DNA from: Bremia lactucae
Lineage: Eukaryota; Oomycota; Peronosporomycetes; Peronosporales; Peronosporaceae
Assembly (NCBI RefSeq): GCF_004359215.1
Contig: NC_090622.1
Location: forward strand, 1,669,159-1,733,158
DNA length: 64,000 nucleotides
Direction: 5' to 3'
The notes beneath the pieces are model-generated. The model did no database searches. It was not told the origin of the DNA and saw only the letters and a program-made list of their open reading frames with translations. The position numbers and the translations under genes were made by a program. Below, one piece after another: positions 21,794 to 31,809 of this stretch; positions within the stretch are counted from its first letter, which is position 1; each line of letters begins with the position of its first letter.

Positions 21794-22288
21794 TGTAACG
21801 CGGCAACTTTCACTGCTACTGATAAGTACTAGTATACCTTATACTGGTTATAGTTGAGGTGAGGTGCCTCGAAACTTCACGTAAACAAAGGTAAAGAGGA
21901 AAACCTCTGATGAAGCTAAGGGTCTTTAGCTTTAAAGTCCTAGACTAAGTCTTTAGAATAGAGAAAAAATAAATCTGTATTAACATATTAAGTTTTCTAC
22001 GTAACGCTCTTCTATCTACTACTGAACTTGTTATATTAATATCTAAGTATGGCGCCTCCTTGCGCACCGCACAATCGTGTCTTGTAACCATTAACGGGGT
22101 TGATTTCGACTTAAATTAACCAATCAATAGAGCTCCTGTCTTCTTGCATCAATAAAACGAAATTTGGTGTTATTGGAACTATTTAAGTCAAAATTAATAA
22201 AGATAATCATTTTGTTTTTCTTTCTTTATTTCTTCTTTTACGAAATCATAATTGTTATTCCTCTTATAGGAAATAATACCTCATGTCA
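21794..22288 (-). mobile_element. LTR, family b, 5' LTR of the large gypsy element
   Basis: About 495 bp. On the minus strand it starts near TGACATGAGGTATTATTTCC and ends GTTGCCGCGTTACA directly before the primer-binding site. It is homologous, in inverted orientation, to 7503-8009. Confidence 0.78.
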
Positions 22289-22389
22289 CGATATCTGATG
22301 CACTAATTCTGCTAATACGGACATCTTGTCTGTGGTCTCGCATGGCAATGTTGTGGTGCAATTTGGCTTAATATAAAGTGCATACCGAT

Positions 22390-22700
22390 CCGACAGTGAG
22401 ATCTGCGCCCTCGACTTGCCGTGAGAGGCAGGGAACTGTGATCTCTTGCTTGCAACATTGCTCGTCCATGGCGAGTGAATTGCGCATTTCTATCAGGTGC
22501 ATTCAAGTCCCACGGTGTGCAGCAAGCAAATTTGTCAAGTATTTAAATAAAGCGGGTCTTGCCCGATCAAATCGTCAATGCAGCGAGGCCGTCGACCTGG
22601 ACGGCCTTAAAGCAAGGATCCCCTAAAGACCAGTGTCTCGCCGGAGCATATTATTGTGCACATGGCTACAATAACATTGCAAAGACGATGCCGTAAATCG
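22390..22700. repeat. Downstream flank of the RxLR duplication, copy 1
   Basis: Matches 23495-23830 with point changes and small indels (GCTTGCAACAT, GCAAATTTGTCA, GAGGCAG). It lies downstream of the RxLR gene at 22824, so the duplicated block is larger than the gene. A short plus-strand reading (CAASKFVKYLNKAGLARSNR) is broken and looks like a relic. Confidence 0.65.
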
Positions 22701-22823
22701 AAACAAGTCAAGTGCTTTTTCATCCAACATTTCGAATCGGAATAAAAACCATTTTAAGAAAGTTTAACACGCTTAATATTTAACAGAATCGTACTATTTA
22801 TTACATGTTATATGAAACTCGAG

Positions 22824-23096
22824 TCATGGTGTGAGAGCTTTCGCAGTTCGAATGAGCTCTGAATGTTCTTCGTGGAAGGGTCGGGCAACGACATCTGTAT
22901 AAGAACTGGTATGCTTTTGTTTTTCGAGTTCGTATTGTTTTTCACTGAACGACAAGGCGCCTCGCAACGCCCTTGCAACACCCGAACGGGTGGCGTCTTC
23001 GAGTCCATTCGTCGTCGGTCTCTCGCGAGTATCAATCGCCGTGGCGCTGGCAAAGAAGACTGCTATTACGACGGACTGGACAAATGTCGTGCGCAT
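22824..23096 (-). CDS. Short RxLR effector, paralogue 1 (90 aa)
   Basis: The signal peptide is residues 1-20 (MRTTFVQSVVIAVFFASATA). RALR is at 42-45, preceded by VA and followed by GALSFSEKQ. This is a canonical RxLR at the usual distance from the cleavage site. An acidic stretch (SEKQYELEKQ) sits where dEER often lies, but a clear EER is absent. Only about 45 residues follow the RxLR, short for the class, ending RTAKALTP. The gene is intronless. A tandem paralogue lies 1369 bp away, and its promoter, coding region and 3' flank are all duplicated. Role inferred: delivery into plant cells; the host target is unknown. It could be a truncated member of a longer family. Confidence 0.78.
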   Translation of the reverse strand: MRTTFVQSVVIAVFFASATAIDTRERPTTNGLEDATRSGVARALRGALSFSEKQYELEKQKHTSSYTDVVARPFHEEHSELIRTAKALTP

Positions 23097-23265
23097 GCTT
23101 GATGTAGCTTTACGCGAGTGAGTTGCTTTGTACGGAAAGACTACTTGTGGCCTACGTAGGAGATTGTGGAATGAACATACGTGGCTGTATCAATAAGAAT
23201 ACTCGAAAATCACCAATCACAGTCCAGGATTAAGCAGCCATGATAGATACGCAACACTTGTCGCG
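23097..23265 (-). promoter_or_regulatory. Duplicated promoter region of RxLR paralogue 1
   Basis: Matches 24466-24650 (GAGTGAGTTGCT, CTTGTGG, ATCAATAAGAATACTCG, AACACTTGTCGCG). Conservation upstream of both genes supports shared regulation or a recent duplication. Confidence 0.5.
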
Positions 23266-23494
23266 TCCCGACAGTATTACGACATAAATGCTGTTGACAG
23301 CGCTTCTTTTAAAGAAAAAGTTCTTTTCATAAAAGTCGGGTTCCATATCGAGCTCTTTATTGCAATTCCAGCAAGTCTCCATGACTTTGCCTTCTTCGTA
23401 GCATGCGATTGCGCTGTGGAATCGACGTCTGGCCCTGTAAGACAGGCTCATAGATGGCTTATAACGACGTGGTCAATGAGATAGAAATTTATGC

Positions 23495-23830
23495 TCTCAA
23501 GCAATCTGCGCGCTCGACTTGCCCATAGAGGCAGACAATTGTGATTTCATGCTTGCAACATCGCCCGTTAATGGCAAGTATATCGTGCAATTCTATTAAG
23601 TGCGTTCATGTCCTAGGTGCGCAGCGGGCAAATTTGTCATATATTTTGATAGAGCGGGACATTGCCCGAACAAATCGTCACTGCCAAACAGCGGCCGCAT
23701 CATGAAATTACTAAGCGACATGGACGGCCAAAGAGGATCCAGTTTAGACCAGTATTCTGAAAGTGTCTTGCAGGAAGAATACTATTGTTGTGCACATTGC
23801 CACGATGGTATTGTAAAGACGAAGCCATAA
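23495..23830. repeat. Downstream flank of the RxLR duplication, copy 2
   Basis: Counterpart of 22390-22700. The plus frame here (SCPRCAAGKFVIYFDRAGHC) has a CxxC..C-like pattern, but it is broken in the other copy and is probably a pseudogene piece. Confidence 0.6.
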
Positions 23831-24186
23831 TACAAATCTTTATCTTGCTACTATTATAAGAAACAAAAAGCTCGAGAAATCCCACTATACGGATTTTCTT
23901 ACCTGCTTACGATTTGCATCAGTGTATCTGAGTAGGGGCAGTTTAGTTTTGACATAAAAAAACGTTTGTCTAATCAGAATGGTGCGATGGGACAAGACGC
24001 TTAAATCAGTCAGGTCATTCGTGTGAATGCTCTTAATCTCCATACGTTTCCCTCGACTTAGTGGCACTTAGAGGATCGAGTGTAAGCAAAAAGCCATTTA
24101 AATAAAAGTCTACCACACTTTAAACTAAACACCAAAACGTCTGGTTATACTATTACACGTTATCTTAAAGGTACATTTGTGTCGGG

Positions 24187-24465
24187 TTATGGTGTGAGAG
24201 CTTTCGCAGTTCGCACAAGCTCCGGATTTATTTCATGAAGCGCGCCATCAAACAAAGTAGCAACGGAATTAGTAAGACCTTCGAGATCAAGTCGATCTTC
24301 ATTGAACGCCACGGCACCTCGCAACGCCCTTGCAACGACAGTAGGGGTTGCGTCCGCACTGTTCGGCTCACGTCCCGTTGTAGTTGGACCCTCTAGAGTT
24401 TCAATCGCAGTGATACAAGCACAGAACATTGCTATCACGACGGTCAGGAAAAATGTCGTGCGCAT
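24187..24465 (-). CDS. Short RxLR effector, paralogue 2 (92 aa)
   Basis: Signal peptide at residues 1-20 (MRTTF..VVIAMFCACITA), RALR at 46-49, and NEDR at 55-58 as a dEER-like motif. The C-terminus is ELVRTAKALTP, almost identical to its neighbour's end. The middle regions differ by substitutions and indels, so the pair shares the leader and the last ~10 residues and varies between them. Intronless. Transcribed away from the glutathione peroxidase gene. Effector identity is well supported by signal peptide, motif spacing and pairing; function is unknown. Confidence 0.82.
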   Translation of the reverse strand: MRTTFFLTVVIAMFCACITAIETLEGPTTTGREPNSADATPTVVARALRGAVAFNEDRLDLEGLTNSVATLFDGALHEINPELVRTAKALTP

Positions 24466-24650
24466 GCTTGATATATCCTTTCGTGAGTGAGTTGCTAAGC
24501 ACTGAAAGATTTCAAAGGCTCTTGTGGTCTATGGAGTAGATTGTCGAATGAAGAAGTGTGGCCATATCAATAAGAATACTCGGAAATAGCCAATCCTTAT
24601 CCAGGATTGAGCAGCCATAAAAGAGCAGTAACACTTGTCGCGTAGTAGAG
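24466..24650 (-). promoter_or_regulatory. Duplicated promoter region of RxLR paralogue 2
   Basis: Counterpart of 23097-23265. Confidence 0.5.
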
Positions 24651-26269
24651 TGTAGTCTTTCGCCTTTTTTTGTCTCTCTTTCATCGTTCTTTTATCTCGT
24701 GACACGGTGTGGTGTGCTTGTATTCGGAGCAGAAATAAGGCACACGTTGTAAAGAGCTCCAGCTCTTTTCCCCTACGCTTGGAATCCAGTCAGACACTTG
24801 AATGCATTTGAGTTTGATTTGATGCAGTCACGTTTAATCACTGCGATCGTAGCCTTTGATTTTAGCGTGAATTACAGTTTTCTCGCTATCCGGGTCAAGT
24901 CTTTAGCGAGCAGACGATGCATCTCAAGATATTTCGAGACTGCGCCTTGTCTGCTGCGGTCTGTCATCTTTTCCTATCATGTCGTCTTGTCTCTTGTCCA
25001 TTCCGTCATTCGCGATACTGCTAAAATATTTGCGTCTGCAATTCTTCCAATCGGATAAAGCCGGTCTTTTCCTCTTATAAGCACATACTTTCCAGCATTA
25101 CACCAGAGGTCGAGTGGTATGCATTACATTGCAGCCTTACAGCTCGTAGTATGCGGACTAAACTTCTTAAAGTAAGAGGACAGTTGACTTCAACACAGCG
25201 TCCTGACGTCATTCGTAGGAAAAATCAGATTAACTAAAAAATCAAATGCCACGAGAAATGGTCCAATCCAATGACAACTTACCGGACAAGCGCGAGTCCA
25301 TGAATCACGGTGGCAACTGACGCTGTCATAAGAGGCAACAACGTGGTATTTGCCTTCATCGGCCAATCAAGGCAATGGTTTGTCTTTTTTTTTTACCACC
25401 AGTGAAAGGTTTTGCCATTCTCACCAAAAGCCGCGAAGGCTCAAAAGCATTGCACTCGTTTATTTCTCGGCGAAGAAAGCAATTCAGGAATTTATTTTCG
25501 TTCATTTTACGTGTTTTGCGAAGCAGCAACGGCCCATAGGGTCAACTCATGAGTTGAAAAAGTAAAAATTGTATAAGAAGGTCTGACAGTGGTTTTAAGA
25601 TAAGTGCAGCTTGCAATCTCAACCACCAAGAATTAGATTTAAAACGTTGCGCCATCGATTGCAGTTCTGGAATCGGCACTATTATCTTCTTTTTCATTCA
25701 ATTTGTTTTACATACTTAAACTTTGGGTAGCTTGGTGCCGCCGACAACAAAAAATCAATCTTCTGTGATTGATAATTCTTTATGTTAAAATATGAAATGA
25801 TTCTAGGAAGGGCGACATTTGTCCGCAGTTTCTAACGCGTCTGCGAGGTGTACAAGTCAGTTTCTTTTGCTCAACAAAGTAATCATCAGTATCTAGTGCC
25901 ACCAAGGCGGGAATGCAGTGGTAAGATCGATTTTATGTGATAATATATATTATTGCCGTGAACATTTCTGTAAAATTTGGTCTCTGTGAGTAGTCGTTTG
26001 CATTAAGTCCATTTCGTCAGGTCTCGTTACTATCGTAGTCGCATGTTGTCGTAGAGCTCATTCGTTAGAATGCATTCACGATGTCACGAAATCAGCGCAT
26101 TCTTTTGAACGCAGACGTCCAAGTTGCGTCGCAAATCCTGCGTTCGTGAGACATCAGCAAGTGATAAAGGTAACAACATATTGCAATCTCCTCAACGTGA
26201 ACCCATATTCAATAAAAAAAAAAAATTATCAAAACGGAGCCATGTTCAATTATCAAGGTAATACCAAGT
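24651..26269. other. Intergenic, no gene recognised
   Basis: About 1.6 kb between the RxLR duplication and the peroxidase gene. Small ORFs (24798-25058, 25350-25565, plus strand) show no recognisable features. No transposon similarity was seen. Confidence 0.5.
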
Positions 26270-26995
26270 CTACGATCTTAATGTATCCATTTTAACGTCC
26301 ATTTTTACGCGAGAATCGTCACTTCCTCGACCTTCCTCGTCTCGCACGCGACTCCGTTCCTCGCAAGCTTCCCAATCCTTTCGTACATCTTCGAGCACCT
26401 CTTCAATTTCCGTAACAACTTGCACGTCTAAAGGCTCGGTATCATTAGGAAACACAGCCCTCAACTCTCCGTACGAATCCACTAGAAATTTGTCAAAATT
26501 CCACGTTGGAGCCACCGAGACACTGTATTTGTCGGCAATTTTTCTAAAAAATGGGTGGGCAGTATCACCACGTACGTGTGCCATTGCGGCGATTGGAAAC
26601 GTGACGTTTAGAGCGGCATATCGTTGCAAAATGGTTTCTATGGTGCCTGGTTCGGTATTCCCAAAGTCATTCGATGGCACAGCAACAACGACGAGTCCTT
26701 TTGCATTGTATCGTTTATGAATTGTCTCGAGTTGTTGCAATTGACTGGCATAGATGCATTGAGACGCTGTGTTGACAATAAGCGCAGCTTTCCCGCCAAA
26801 ATCGCGAGGGGTGAGGAGACTATGAAGGGGCTGGAGCGTCTTAAACTCAAGCACATTGGAAAAACCACGAGAATTCAATGAAAAGGACGAGGATGAAGGC
26901 GTTGCAAGTGCAGTAGACTGCGTCGTGTGGCTGTATCGCCGCGTCAAGAGCGGAAGGACGTGGCATAGCACACGACGACGAGTTTCTATGGTCAT
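26270..26995 (-). CDS. Glutathione peroxidase-like protein with N-terminal extension (241 aa)
   Basis: Thioredoxin-fold peroxidase. GKAALIVNTASQC at 69-81 carries the peroxidatic cysteine; VVVAVPSNDFGNTEPG follows at about 99-114; WNFDKFLVDSYG holds the catalytic Trp and Asn. Residues 1-45 are rich in R, S and T with few acidic residues, suggesting a mitochondrial presequence. The catalytic Gln of the CNQF box is Asp here (SNDF) and the preceding Cys is Ser. I recall a similar SNDF box in some bacterial members, but cannot check it. The C-terminal ~45 residues (DVRKDWEACEERSRVRDEEG..) extend beyond the usual domain and are highly charged. Likely reduces hydroperoxides, probably with thioredoxin. 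It shares a 183-bp divergent promoter with MCM2. Confidence 0.82.
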   Translation of the reverse strand: MTIETRRRVLCHVLPLLTRRYSHTTQSTALATPSSSSFSLNSRGFSNVLEFKTLQPLHSLLTPRDFGGKAALIVNTASQCIYASQLQQLETIHKRYNAKGLVVVAVPSNDFGNTEPGTIETILQRYAALNVTFPIAAMAHVRGDTAHPFFRKIADKYSVSVAPTWNFDKFLVDSYGELRAVFPNDTEPLDVQVVTEIEEVLEDVRKDWEACEERSRVRDEEGRGSDDSRVKMDVKMDTLRS

Positions 26996-27047
26996 CCGAC
27001 GTTTATGTGGTACACATCATATTGCGAAGGTGAAGAGAGGGTTACTG

Positions 27048-27061
27048 TGATTGGATAAAAT
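27048..27061 (-). promoter_or_regulatory. CCAAT-type site in the divergent promoter, copy 1
   Basis: TGATTGGATAAAAT, containing ATTGG (CCAAT on the other strand). An identical 14-mer lies at 27117-27130. Confidence 0.45.
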
Positions 27062-27116
27062 CGTACCATACTTCTTTTCGATGATTCGATCAAATCGTTT
27101 TTAGAAGGTTTTACTA

Positions 27117-27130
27117 TGATTGGATAAAAT
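27117..27130 (-). promoter_or_regulatory. CCAAT-type site in the divergent promoter, copy 2
   Basis: Second exact copy of TGATTGGATAAAAT, 69 bp from the first. NF-Y and E2F sites commonly occur together in cell-cycle promoters; their use here is inferred. Confidence 0.45.
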
Positions 27131-27160
27131 AGTAGCAAGATTATAAGGAGCTTGTGAGTT

Positions 27161-27172
27161 TTTTGGCGGGAA
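27161..27172 (+). promoter_or_regulatory. E2F-type site just before the MCM2 start
   Basis: TTTTGGCGGGAA, an exact E2F/DP consensus, ends 6 bp before the ATG at 27179. MCM2 is a well-known E2F target in animals and plants. Its nearness to the ATG implies a very short 5' UTR or binding within the transcribed region. Confidence 0.65.
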
Positions 27173-27178
27173 CGTTGA

Positions 27179-30081
27179 ATGGACCCGCCGTCACCTTCTT
27201 CGTCTCGCGCGGTTTCTGCGACTGCTGGTCGTGACGAGACTTTGTTGGTGGCAAATGCATCAATTGTGGCATCTGGTCTTGATAACGTCAGTGATAGTGA
27301 TGGAGAGAATCAGGAACACAAACGCCGTCGTCTTCGACGTGGCACCACTGCCCCGCCAGTCACTACACGACCACGACGTGCATCTACCGACGACAAGGAT
27401 GCGTTCGTAATGAATCCATATACATTAAATGAAGAGACCGACAATGATATCAATGAAGAGATTGTGGATGAACTTGATATTCAAGAGCGTGAGCGGCAAT
27501 ATTTTAGTGAAGACGAGCTGGATGACGACATGGATGGCGAAGATCTGGACGAACATGCGGAAAGGTATACAATAAAAACTTGCTTGTCTCAACTCGTTTA
27601 ACATTCGTCTGACTACTCAATTGTATACTACAATCTAGGGATTATCGTGTTATGGAGACATTAGATCAATACGATCCGTCCATGCTTGATTCTCGCGAGT
27701 ACGACCCAATGGATATGACAACACGACGTGCCGTCGAAGTCGAATTAAATCGACGAAATGCACGTCTTGGACGTATTGATCAAGCATTTCAAGACGATTT
27801 TGAAACCGAATACAACGATTCCCATCGTACACGTCCTTTGTCTCACCCAACAACTCGTCTCGTATCCTCTCTAGAAGAAGACGAAGAAGAACTACTCAAT
27901 CTCGAACATTTTGATGTTCCGCTTCGTGAATGGATTGCCATGGAACGACCGCGTCAAGAAATTAAACGTCGTTTTCGTCACTTTCTCACAACGTTTACCA
28001 TTTCTCCAGGCAATGTCCTCTACCTCAATCACATTCGTCACGTGGCCCAAACCAATCAACAATCCTTAATCATTGACATTGGTCATATCATTCAAAGTCT
28101 ATCCCTTCTTGCCGCATGGATCGTCGAAGCACCCAGTGAAATGCTTGAAATTCTCGATGAAGTTGCATTGGAAATCCTTCTTTTGTATTTTCCGTATTAT
28201 CAATCCATTCATTCCCATATTTACGTACGAATTCGGGATCTTCCAAGTACGGAACGGCTTCGTGATTTACGAACTGCCCATTTACACTTTTTAATCAAAG
28301 TTTCGGGCGTCGTCACTCGTCGAACGTCGGTCTTTCCTCAACTTGACCGTATTCATGTTACGTGTCCCCATTGCCAAGCTCGTTTGGGTCCATTTCTTCA
28401 GCCAAAACACCAGGAATTTCACGTTCACGTGTGTTCCGAATGTCACTATCAAGGCACATTGTTAGTCAATACACAATACACTACGTATCGCAATTTCCAG
28501 AAACTTACGCTGCAAGAAGCACCCAATGCTGTCCCTCCTGGACGTGTTCCACGATCGAAAGACGTGATTCTTGTTGCCGATCTCATTGATACGGCACGTC
28601 CAGGGGATGCCATTTCCGTCACGGGTATTTATTGCAATACATGGGATCCAACGGTACCCCTTCGCAATAATTTTCCCATCTTTTGTACCATTATTGAAGC
28701 CAATTATATTGAACACCATGCCAATACAATACCCACTATATTGTTAACCTCCAACGATAAGAACGACATCCTTCAATTAAGTCAACGTCAAGACATTGCC
28801 AAGGAGATTATTCAAAGTATGGCGCCATCCATTTATGGCCACAATCATGTCAAAACAGCATTGGCCTTGGCATTGTTTGGAGGACAAGCGAAAGTGATTA
28901 AAAATTCCCGGGTACGTGGGGATTTAAATGTATTGCTCGTAGGGGATCCCGGGACGGCCAAGTCTCAATTTTTAAAATTTATTCAACACACAGCCCCCCG
29001 TGCCGTGTATACCACCGGAAAAGGTGCGTCGGCTGTGGGATTAACCGCAGGCGTGACACGAGATCCCTTGACCAAAGAGTGGGTTTTGCAAGGTGGAGCG
29101 TTAGTGTTAGCCGATCAAGGTGTCTGTTTAATTGATGAATTTGATAAAATGAATGAAATTGATCGTACGAGTATTCATGAAGCCATGGAACAACAGAGTA
29201 TTTCCATTTCTAAAGCAGGCATTGTGACGTCGTTACAAGCTCGATGTAGTGTCATTGCCGCGGCGAATCCGATTCAAGGACGGTATCAAGCGGCACGAAC
29301 CTTTGCCGAGAATGTTGAATTAACGGATCCTATTTTACAACGGTTTGATCTTCTTTGTGTATTGCAAGATTGTGTGGATCCGATCAACGACGAACGATTG
29401 GCCGAGTTTGTTGTATCGAGTCATATGAAGAGTGGGGCTATGGTGGAGGAAACAGTACAATCGATGAAGGAGATAAAGGGACTTGCACCAGAGGTGTTGC
29501 GTAAGTATCTTGTGTATGCCCGTACGTATATTCATCCCGTGTTGGGGAGTAACGTGGACACTACAAAAGTCGAAGCTTTTTATGCGCAATTGCGTCAAGC
29601 ATCGCAACATACGGGGGCAGTGCCCGTGGCGGTACGGCATTTAGAGTCACTCTTTCGTATGGCCGAAGCCTATGCGCGAATGCACTTACGAGCGACGGTG
29701 GTGGATTCCGACGTGGCTTTTGCGATTCATGTCTTGACCGAGAGTCTTTGTAAAGCACAGAAATATACGTTTCAACGACAGTGGCGACGACTTTTTCGTC
29801 CATACTTGATTCATCAAGACGATCCTCCGGTTGTGTTGTTGCTACATGTGTTGGAGGAATTGTTTCAATCGGCGCATGCGTACGCGCAATTACGACGGGA
29901 TTCACGTCGCGGTGCGACCCACGCGTCGCCGACGGTCGTGGTTTTGCGAGAGGATTTGGTGGCCAAAGCAAAGGAGATGGGGATTGACGATGTCGAGGCG
30001 TTTTATACGTCGACCGCGTTTCAACGTGCGGGGTTTCGCATTGATGCGACTGGTACTGCGATTGAGAAAGACGTGTCATGA
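27179..30081 (+). CDS. MCM2: DNA replication licensing factor MCM2, two exons (942 aa)
   Basis: Exon 1 is 27179-27564 and exon 2 is 27639-30081, joined by a 74-bp GT-AG intron; 2829 bp in frame. The acidic N-terminus (residues 1-130) is typical of MCM2. DYRVMETLDQYDPSMLDS.EYDP is an MCM2 hallmark. The zinc finger has cysteines at 371, 374, 394 and 397 (CPHC..CSEC). Walker A GDPGTAKS is at 564-571, Walker B LIDEFDKM at 626-633 and the arginine-finger region ILQRFD at 694-699 (usually ILSRFD). A winged-helix-like C-terminus follows. It acts in the nucleus as a subunit of the MCM2-7 helicase. An E2F-type site abuts its start and three more lie after its stop. Confidence 0.96.
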
Positions 30082-30084
30082 AGG

Positions 30085-30129
30085 TTTTGGCGGGAACGGG
30101 GTTTTGGCGGGAATGGGTTTTGGCGGGAA
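30085..30129 (+). promoter_or_regulatory. Triple E2F-type sites after the MCM2 stop
   Basis: TTTTGGCGGGAA occurs at 30085-30096, 30102-30113 and 30118-30129, starting 4 bp after the stop codon at 30079-30081. The sequence is identical to the promoter site at 27161-27172. Spacing is 17 and 16 bp. They may be 3' regulatory sites, part of the 3' UTR, or a short tandem repeat that happens to match. Confidence 0.55.
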
Positions 30130-30861
30130 CGAGTAGGGGAGAGAAAGAAGGGGTTTTATAATAAGATACCGACCAAATAGAAGGCGTTGTGGGGTGTGCG
30201 TTGCTTTTTTGGAGGAAGACGTGGACGGGAGGACTTGATGGGGACGTTTTCGAGTGGACGGGAGCGGGAGGGTTTACGATAGAGATGCGAGAAACGGAGT
30301 GGTAGTGTCTTTTATTACGAGATTGGCGGGGTCTATTGCAATAAATCGAAGAAAAAACATTAATGTTGTTAGCTTCTTTTCTTGACAGTGGTATCCATTA
30401 ATGAAGACGATTCCTTAATCGGTTTTGAGGAGAAAAGAGTGATATTTAGTGCCAAAGCGGTAATGCCATTGGCCTTTGACAGGAAAGAGGAATGTTTGTA
30501 ATGCCTTTGTAAAAGACACGGGTCATGGAGGCAACGCTTTTGCCGTTTGGATCTGAAGGAATATTTTAATTAGGGCGTAGTTGCCGAATATTTGATTATT
30601 TGGGATAAGTGACTTGATAAGGAGTTATCTTGCAAAATTGAACGATAAATGGTGATAGAGGCGATAGAGGCGATTTGTGCGCATTGATGTAATGTTGTCA
30701 AGTCGCCGTGAAAGCTCGTATAAATCCCTCATTGACGTTATTGGCGTTGTAAATTGAACGAAAGCGACTGTCGAATATTAACCATGGTTGTTGGCGAAAA
30801 TTAATTAATATTAATAAAAGAAAAGGTGTTTAGCCACTGTTGCCTGAAGAAAATGTTTGTC
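30130..30861. other. Intergenic between convergent genes, nothing recognised
   Basis: About 730 bp between the MCM2 3' end and the 3' end of the membrane-protein gene. No ORF of note. Confidence 0.5.
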
Positions 30862-31491
30862 TTAAGATGTTTGCATCCACGACGGCAACTTGTTGTCTCG
30901 ACGAGGCGTTGGAGATGTTGGACGGACGTCTAGCGTTGCTTCGTGGCTTGAAAGCTCCGATATTGGCTGAACAATGGCACGACATGGCAGAATTGCCTCT
31001 TTTGGGAAGGGAGTGCCCATGGCTTCACGTGGCCGAGTAAAAATTGGGAAACAAATGGCTTCCTTGTTGTTGCGTGGCAAATTCGAGTTGCCAAAAAGCA
31101 AAATGGCAAGTATCTGAAGTATTGCCATTGCTACTAGCGCTCCACCCTCAATAATTAATATAAGATTGTCATGGCAATTGCACTGCTGTCCGCGTGTTTT
31201 GCCAAGAATTGCCGTCATGGTGCCACTTAAAGCAAAGATACATGCGCGACCAAGTCGGTACCGCATGAAGCCAAAAAAGAAGAAAAAGAGCTCCCATGTC
31301 GTTTCGCCAAACGCAAGTAAGAGGCCAAAGCACACGCCTAGGAAGCAGAGACATCCCAATTGCGCTTGGCTCTCTACAGAATCGAAAGAAAAATTGAGCG
31401 TCTTAAAGCCAATACACGCGACGACAAAGAGCATGAGGCCGACGATGACGCTCAGAGAGCGCAACAAATTGATCGGAGAGAGCAACGTCAT
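30862..31491 (-). CDS. Four-pass membrane protein, TVP15/COPI-associated type (209 aa)
   Basis: Hydrophobic segments lie at about residues 8-28, 44-62, 67-95 and 110-132. The third includes WELFFFFFGFMRYRLGRACI and then FALSGTM, which resembles the conserved FGF..YLGRG.FYIFLGTL stretch of COPI-associated/TVP15 Golgi proteins. A cytosolic tail of about 70 residues (133-209) is polar, with several prolines and basic residues. The start ATG is clear and the gene appears intronless. Likely location: Golgi or endosomal membranes. Assignment rests on topology and this short motif, so another small four-pass family is possible. Confidence 0.6.
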   Translation of the reverse strand: MTLLSPINLLRSLSVIVGLMLFVVACIGFKTLNFSFDSVESQAQLGCLCFLGVCFGLLLAFGETTWELFFFFFGFMRYRLGRACIFALSGTMTAILGKTRGQQCNCHDNLILIIEGGALVAMAILQILAILLFGNSNLPRNNKEAICFPIFTRPREAMGTPFPKEAILPCRAIVQPISELSSHEATLDVRPTSPTPRRDNKLPSWMQTS

Positions 31492-31809
31492 GGCGAGAGA
31501 CTAGAAGAATGAAGAACGAGAAAGATCCGAGAGTCATGCTATAAGAATAGCTCGGTGGCGTTAGAAATCACCGTTTTATTTAAAGAAGTAGTTGTCATGA
31601 TGGATGAAGAATAAGGAATTTTGGTGTAGCAAATAATCGGCTGTTCGAATTTCCGTTTGACTGTGGCTGCATGTGTGCACCACATCAACCCGTTTTAGGT
31701 AATTACAAAAACGTCCAAAAATTGTGAAATACTTCAAAAAAAAAACGAATTCAGCGGTTCATTATTTCTCGTCTTCCAATAATTGTCTTAAGTCTAAATT
31801 TCAAAAATA
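31492..31809. other. Intergenic, nothing recognised
   Basis: 318 bp between the membrane-protein start and the 3' end of the oxygenase gene, both on the minus strand. Probably holds the promoter of the former. Confidence 0.5.

Noticed and set aside
23600..23830. Cys-rich 76-codon plus ORF that looks like a zinc-finger protein
   Set aside because: Its duplicate at 22490-22626 is frameshifted and lacks the cysteines, so it is more likely a decayed flank than a gene.
29561..30079. 172-codon minus-strand ORF under MCM2
   Set aside because: Lies entirely within the conserved MCM2 coding exon on the opposite strand; low-complexity shadow.
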